From: Cordia subcordata
Lineage: Eukaryota > Streptophyta > Magnoliopsida > Boraginales > Cordiaceae
Length of the DNA: 64,000 nt
Assembly: GCA_028554755.1 (NCBI GenBank)
Contig: JAPTOF010000024.1
Coordinates: forward strand, 3,782,001-3,846,000
Direction of reading: 5' to 3'
Shown: positions 59,775-64,000 of the stretch, piece after piece
Position numbering within the stretch: the stretch's first letter is position 1
Layout of the letters: each line of letters opens with the position of its first letter
Position numbers and translations under genes: made by a program
The notes under the pieces: model-generated
Database searches by the model: none
What the model was told of the DNA's origin: nothing
What the model saw: only the letters and a program-made list of their open reading frames with translations

Positions 59775-59930
59775 TTTATTAGCAATAAAAAGAAAAAAGA
59801 ATAACTTAGCAAAAAAAAAGAAAAGAAATGAAGAATAACACATTATTTTTATTAGCAATAAAAAGAAAAAAGAATAACTTAGCAAAAAAAAAAAAAGAAA
59901 AGAAATAAAGAATAACACATTAATTTCTTT
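59775..59930. repeat. A-rich tandem duplication of about 75 bp
   Basis: TTAGCAATAAAAAGAAAAAA and the rest up to GAATAACACATTA occur twice in a row, with small length changes in the A runs. Confidence 0.85.
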
Positions 59931-61059
59931 AAAAAAATAATTGAGGAGATCACAAAAGACGCCCTATTCAATTTTTTTTTTAATAAATGGGGACTAAGTC
60001 GTTTACTGATCAACTACTCTAATTGTCGACGTTTCTCGAGAGTCATCGCCAAAGAATTTTCTAAATTCATCTTGTGGATCATCCAAGTCATAGCACCTCA
60101 TCGAGGTCTGTAAATCAAAATTAGCGACCATCCAACTACTCAAATCGGGTTCTGTAAACCAAAATTAGCGAAGATCCAACTCCTCAAATATTTTTATTTT
60201 AATGTATATAAAGGTATTTTCCTACAAACAAGCTGGCCTAAAAATATGCTCCAATGCTTGAGTTAAAGAAAGACAAGGAAAATTTTTTTTCTACCATTGT
60301 TTTAAATTTTTATCGCAAAAATACCTTACTTTTTAAATTTATTTCAAAAATACCTTTTTCGATAAGTCATCTAACTTTGCTTATCCCGAAATTTGAAAAA
60401 TTTTAAAAATTATAAACGGTTGGAGTTTTGATGAAAACAGTAAGTGATCTACCAAAATGGCAGGTGACCTACCGTTTTTTGCCTTTATATACTCGCCCTT
60501 CCCCCTTCCCCATTTTTTCTTCTCTTTGTGTTCTTCCCCCCCCCCCCAGCGACCCTTAAGTTTTAGGCCAAAAAAAAAATCCCCTCTCAACCCATTTTTT
60601 TGCAAAAAGTTATCCTCCAAGCTGCAAGAAATTGCCTTTACTTACAAGTTTTCTAACTTCTCGCCTTTTTTTTTTGTTATGTATTTATTTTTACGTGTAT
60701 ATACATGTTGTTAATATGCGATCATATGTATATGTGTAATGTATATAGTATGTACGTATGTATACGGTATATGCACATGTGACATTGATATGTGTATAAC
60801 TAAATGTGTTTTAATATATATGTGTTTATTTTACATGCATATGTATATATATTTTTGACATGCATATGAATATTGAATATGTATATATTTTGAATTGCAT
60901 TATTTTGTAGTAAGTTAAATAATTTACTTATCTTGTTATTTTGTTTTTAGGATATTTAACATAATTTTGTAATGTATAGTTTTTAGAAAATTTAGAAAGA
61001 TTTTAGAAAAGTTATGATTTTTAGAAAATTTATAGAATCGTAATTTTGATTTGATGCCT
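59931..61059. other. Intergenic stretch with simple sequence
   Basis: Holds a local duplication of about 45 bp near 60105-60185 (AAAATTAGCGA..ATCCAACT), a C run at 60536-60548 and TATGTATATA-type simple sequence at 60680-60890. The open frames at 60381-60714 come from the C-rich and A-rich runs. Confidence 0.45.
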
Positions 61060-63480
61060 AGTACAGGACGCAGGTATTGACGGGGCACACTGCGTCAAAG
61101 GAGTTGCATACCCAGCGAGGAGACAGGTACTTGTTCCGCAGCTCTGAGCACCCTTTTGGTTCAGGAAGAGTTACTGTATGCAGGGTTCTATAGGTGTTAT
61201 AAGGCAGGTTGGCATGAACTCGACCAACACCTTATTGACAGCCGTCGTGGAGAGGTGGCGAACAGAGACACATACCTTCCACTTGCCCGTCGGAGAGGCC
61301 ACTATTACCTTACAAGATGTGGTTATATTATGGGGGTTACCCATGTTTGGTGCTCCCATTCCGCACTTAAACACCACAAGGCGGGAGTATGGTGAGTGGG
61401 CTTGGCTTTGCCAGGATCTTTGCGGCATTACAGTGACATAGTCACATATAGAGCCGAGAACTGAGAAGATTAGGCTGTTTGAGGTGAAGAGGTTGTATGA
61501 GATGACTCACCAGCAGGATCCTGATGGTGCTACAGCAGTGCGGCGTGCCCGTTTATGAATGTTCGGCTACATAGTTTCTCATCTTTTTACCGATGCCAGT
61601 GGTAGTTAGGGGAACATAAACTGGTTGCTTTTGCTATAGGACATTGAGGCCGTCAAGGGAATGAACTAGGGCGTTGCAGTGCTTGTGCATCTGTACAAAG
61701 TGTACAATGCTTTTGTTTATTCTGATAGGACATATTTATGCGGCGGAGTCACCCTGCTGCAGGTACTTGGATCAGTCACTTTTCTTTTTTTCACTTTTCT
61801 TTTTTTTATGTCAAACATATATATGATTTTGTAATTGTATTAATGTTACTGTTTATTTGCAGTGGTGGATATGGGACAGGTTTGACTGTTTCCGGCCCAC
61901 ACTCCTTGAGTCTAGGCCCCAGGACATCCAGAGCAGGATGCATGCTGCAGAGGTCGGTTGGAACTTACCGGACACACCACGCGGAGCAATGTACCTCATG
62001 GAAAAGGAGATTAGGGACACAGCCAACGGGGGCCTACTACTTTATCGTGATGTTATTGACAAGCTGTAGCCCGACCATGTTTGATTTGATTTGCAATTTT
62101 AGGTCGTATGTTTCATTTATTTCAATGTTAACAAAAGGGTAATAACTCAATCTATCTTTGTACTTTTACATTACAGTTTATTTGATAGCCGTGTAAGGAT
62201 ATAATTGGGAGTTGCTGGAATACTGTACAGAAGGGTCGGAATGGTAGAGGACCAAGGTACCTCTACTATGCGATGGAGTGGTTGAATGGCATCGAGCTGA
62301 CCGTGGGATACGACAGTTTGAAATGCGCCCGCCCATCCCATAGGCCCCTAAATTGTTCGTGTCACAACACATTTGAAAAGGAAGGAGTTGCTGAAGGCCG
62401 CGAACATGGCAAGTTGGCGTTAATAAATGGTGTTGCGGAGGACAGGCTAGATCCGGTGCACCTACAGCAGTACATGCATTGGTACCGACGCCGTTCCATC
62501 ATCCGGATTGGCAATCCATCTTGGGTTCCTCGTCGTGCGGGATATCTTGCGACAACACAGGACAAGCATTTTTATGGTAAGTTTATCAATTGGTTATTGA
62601 CACACTTCATGTATTTGTCAGGGAGTATAATATGAATTCAAGCTTTTTACTATATATGTTGTGCAGGCTTTAACCTTGGGCTGTGCATTTCACCATAAGC
62701 TGCGTGCTTCCTAACAGTACACCCAGTGTACGTTGGTGCAGGAGCGTTTCTGGCCGGAGATGGATCATGTTGTGTCCAAGACGTAGTGGGTGCTGAAGCA
62801 GATGAGGAACGATGACATATTGGCCACGCCCTCATATTTTGACCTGCCGGATACATTGACCCAGCCAATGACACAGACACAGTGGTCTTAGCCACCCCCG
62901 ACGTACTCGTAGACCCAGACGTCCCCATAGCCCGCCTCGACATACTATGAGCAACAGACCCATACACCCCCATAGCAGGCCCATCATCATACCAGTGGGC
63001 CCGTACCCTCCCACAGCAATCTATCCCGACTTACCAATGGGGGTGCAAGTCATATCCACCACAACCCATACAATGGACCAGCCGAGGCCCAGTGGATCAT
63101 CCTACATGTAGTTTACCCCGGCTAGTCAAGGCATCCCTCCGTTTACATCGAATCTATCCGCTTTTTTACATCCACCTATGTCATCCCCATTTGTGTACAA
63201 GACAACGCAAATGAACATGCCCCCAACAGCATCGACAGGGACCCAGTATGCCCATTTAAAAGGACACGATGAGGCGGATCCTTCTACCTCCCCCCTGCGG
63301 GTTGAAGACTATCTTGCCCCATCCCAAGACGAGCAGGGTGAGAAGCAAGATGGTGATCAACGTACTGACTAGGGTAGGGATCGACAGGCCATGATTGAGG
63401 ATTTGCCACCAGAGCGAGCAGAAAAGCTCCTGGCTACCTCGCAGCTAGGATTAGTCTAGCCCTCTCACGCAAAGAAGTGA
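61060..63480 (+). pseudogene. Plant mobile domain (MAIN-like) gene, broken
   Basis: The plant mobile domain (PMD, PF10536) occurs in MAIN-like host proteins and inside transposons. Readable parts are [10 protein letters not shown], then after a one-base insertion near 61237 [43 protein letters not shown].., GVAVLVHLYK, LLQ, a GT-AG intron (61763-61862), WWIWDRFDCFRP, and after a second probable intron (about 62066-62173) VPLLCDGVVEWHRADRGIRQ and YMHWYRRRSIIRIGNP. This order is that of the family. Stops near 61439, 61555, 61606, 61640 and 61668 and the frameshift make it a pseudogene. The end (62660-63480) is Pro-, Thr- and Gln-rich in mixed frames. GC content is well above that of the surroundings. 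Confidence 0.82.
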
Positions 63481-63753
63481 CATCCTCCAACATGTGGGAC
63501 AAGATAGCTTGTTTCTTTTATTCTTTTTTGTCATTTATTATTTTATGTAATTTATCCTTACTTGTATATATATATGAATTCTTTACCTTTAGCAAACAAG
63601 TTTAACATGTGTTACAATGTGAAATTCGTAATTACTACTGCACCAACATTACATCAAACATTACAATCCAAAATACATTGAACATTAAAGTAATTCAATA
63701 CTTTAAACATTACACATAGTGAATACAATATGATACATTTATATCAAACATTA
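63481..63753. other. Spacer between the PMD relic and the MULE fragment
   Basis: AT-rich, with many ACATTA/AACATT repeats at 63640-63760. No gene. Confidence 0.4.
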
Positions 63754-64000
63754 TTACAAGCTACATGATGGACAAAGTTTATCACAACTATTATGGTGCG
63801 AACTTAGTTTGATTTTGGGGGTACCTGGCAACGTTGTGCCCCGGTTGACTGCAATTTGAACACTTTCGTCTAGCAACTTGATCCGAGTGATCCATCTCAT
63901 TAGGGATACGTCTACCCCCTGCAGGTCCTCTATTTCTCTACCACAAGCTGCCTGGATTAGGTTGTAATTACCATGCAAGTGTCTTAGGCCAATAATCAAC
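63754..64000 (-). pseudogene. MuDR-type (MULE) transposase, C-terminal zinc knuckle
   Basis: One minus-strand frame reads GGRRIPNEMDHSDQVARRKC and continues SNCSQPGHNVARYPQNQ, with a stop soon after. That is a CCHC knuckle whose last Cys is Tyr (C-x2-C-x4-H-x4-Y). The R-x-P-N-E-M-D lead and knuckle match the end of MuDR transposases as I know them. The competing 81-codon frame in this stretch is a shadow. The transposase core would lie right of the window. Its convergent position to the PMD relic fits known MULEs that carry a PMD gene. Confidence 0.6.

Noticed and set aside
61171..61428. Minus-strand open frame of 85 codons
   Set aside because: Shadow of the PMD coding strand, which carries the recognisable domain.
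62650..63014. Minus-strand open frames of 107 and 60 codons
   Set aside because: Ser/Thr/Gly-rich shadow of the Pro/Thr-rich PMD tail; no domain.
1..64000. CRISPR arrays, bacterial operons, rRNA
   Set aside because: No regularly spaced short repeats, no bacterial gene arrangement and no rRNA sequence seen; all evidence is for plant nuclear DNA.

Overview
This window is repeat-rich nuclear DNA of a flowering plant, probably a eudicot. The grounds are the AT-rich background, Ty1/copia elements with an initiator-Met tRNA primer site, Ty3/gypsy elements with the TGGCGCC-type primer site and Athila/Tat-like proteins, L1-type LINE remnants, a tRNA-derived SINE, a mini-Helitron, MITEs, a plant-mobile-domain sequence and a MULE transposase fragment. 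I see no intact host gene, rRNA, tRNA gene or CRISPR array. The recognisable coding stretches are transposon genes or decayed gene copies, nearly all with stops or frameshifts.

1-7532 is a Ty1/copia element (F, +); its 5' LTR is cut by the window edge and its 3' LTR is 5643-7532. 7533-30843 is a nest resolved by exact 5-bp target duplications. Gypsy element A (-; LTR 28906-30843, PBS at 28886-28905) is split inside its reverse transcriptase by gypsy element B (+; 8116-25282, duplication cctat). B's 5' LTR is split by solo LTR C (8442-10068, actgg) and by noncoding element D (-; 11199-16409, tactct). D is split by solo LTR E (12308-14204, -, taagg), which is of the same family as F. F also sits inside A's reverse transcriptase, so the rest of A lies left of the window.

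30844-42029 holds an intron-bearing SF3b2-like gene relic broken by a SINE with a 15-bp duplication. To its right is a 5'-truncated LINE relic (zf-RVT plus RNase H) interrupted by copia element I (34577-41470, -, gctac). 42030-48815 holds an LTR-like fragment, a foldback element with arms of about 330 bp, and a MITE (H) with a GC-rich core. H was split by gypsy relic G (44651-48770, aaaat), whose 3' LTR carries a Harbinger-type MITE.

49324-52212 is a three-unit tandem array of about 0.95 kb per unit. 52213-61060 is AT-rich with small elements: CACTA-type ends, hAT-like MITEs, a 336-bp Helitron and a duplicated tRNA-like repeat with (AT)n tails. 61060-63480 is a broken plant-mobile-domain gene with a conserved GT-AG intron. 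It faces the zinc-knuckle end of a MuDR-type transposase on the minus strand (63754-64000), which suggests part of a large MULE running off the right edge.

Two signals cut across families: clusters of the palindrome GGTCGACC with shared flanks upstream of gypsy LTR TATA boxes and in the copia F leader, and repeated near-palindromic TTGGCTTTAAATCCAGCCAA units in the gypsy LTRs.
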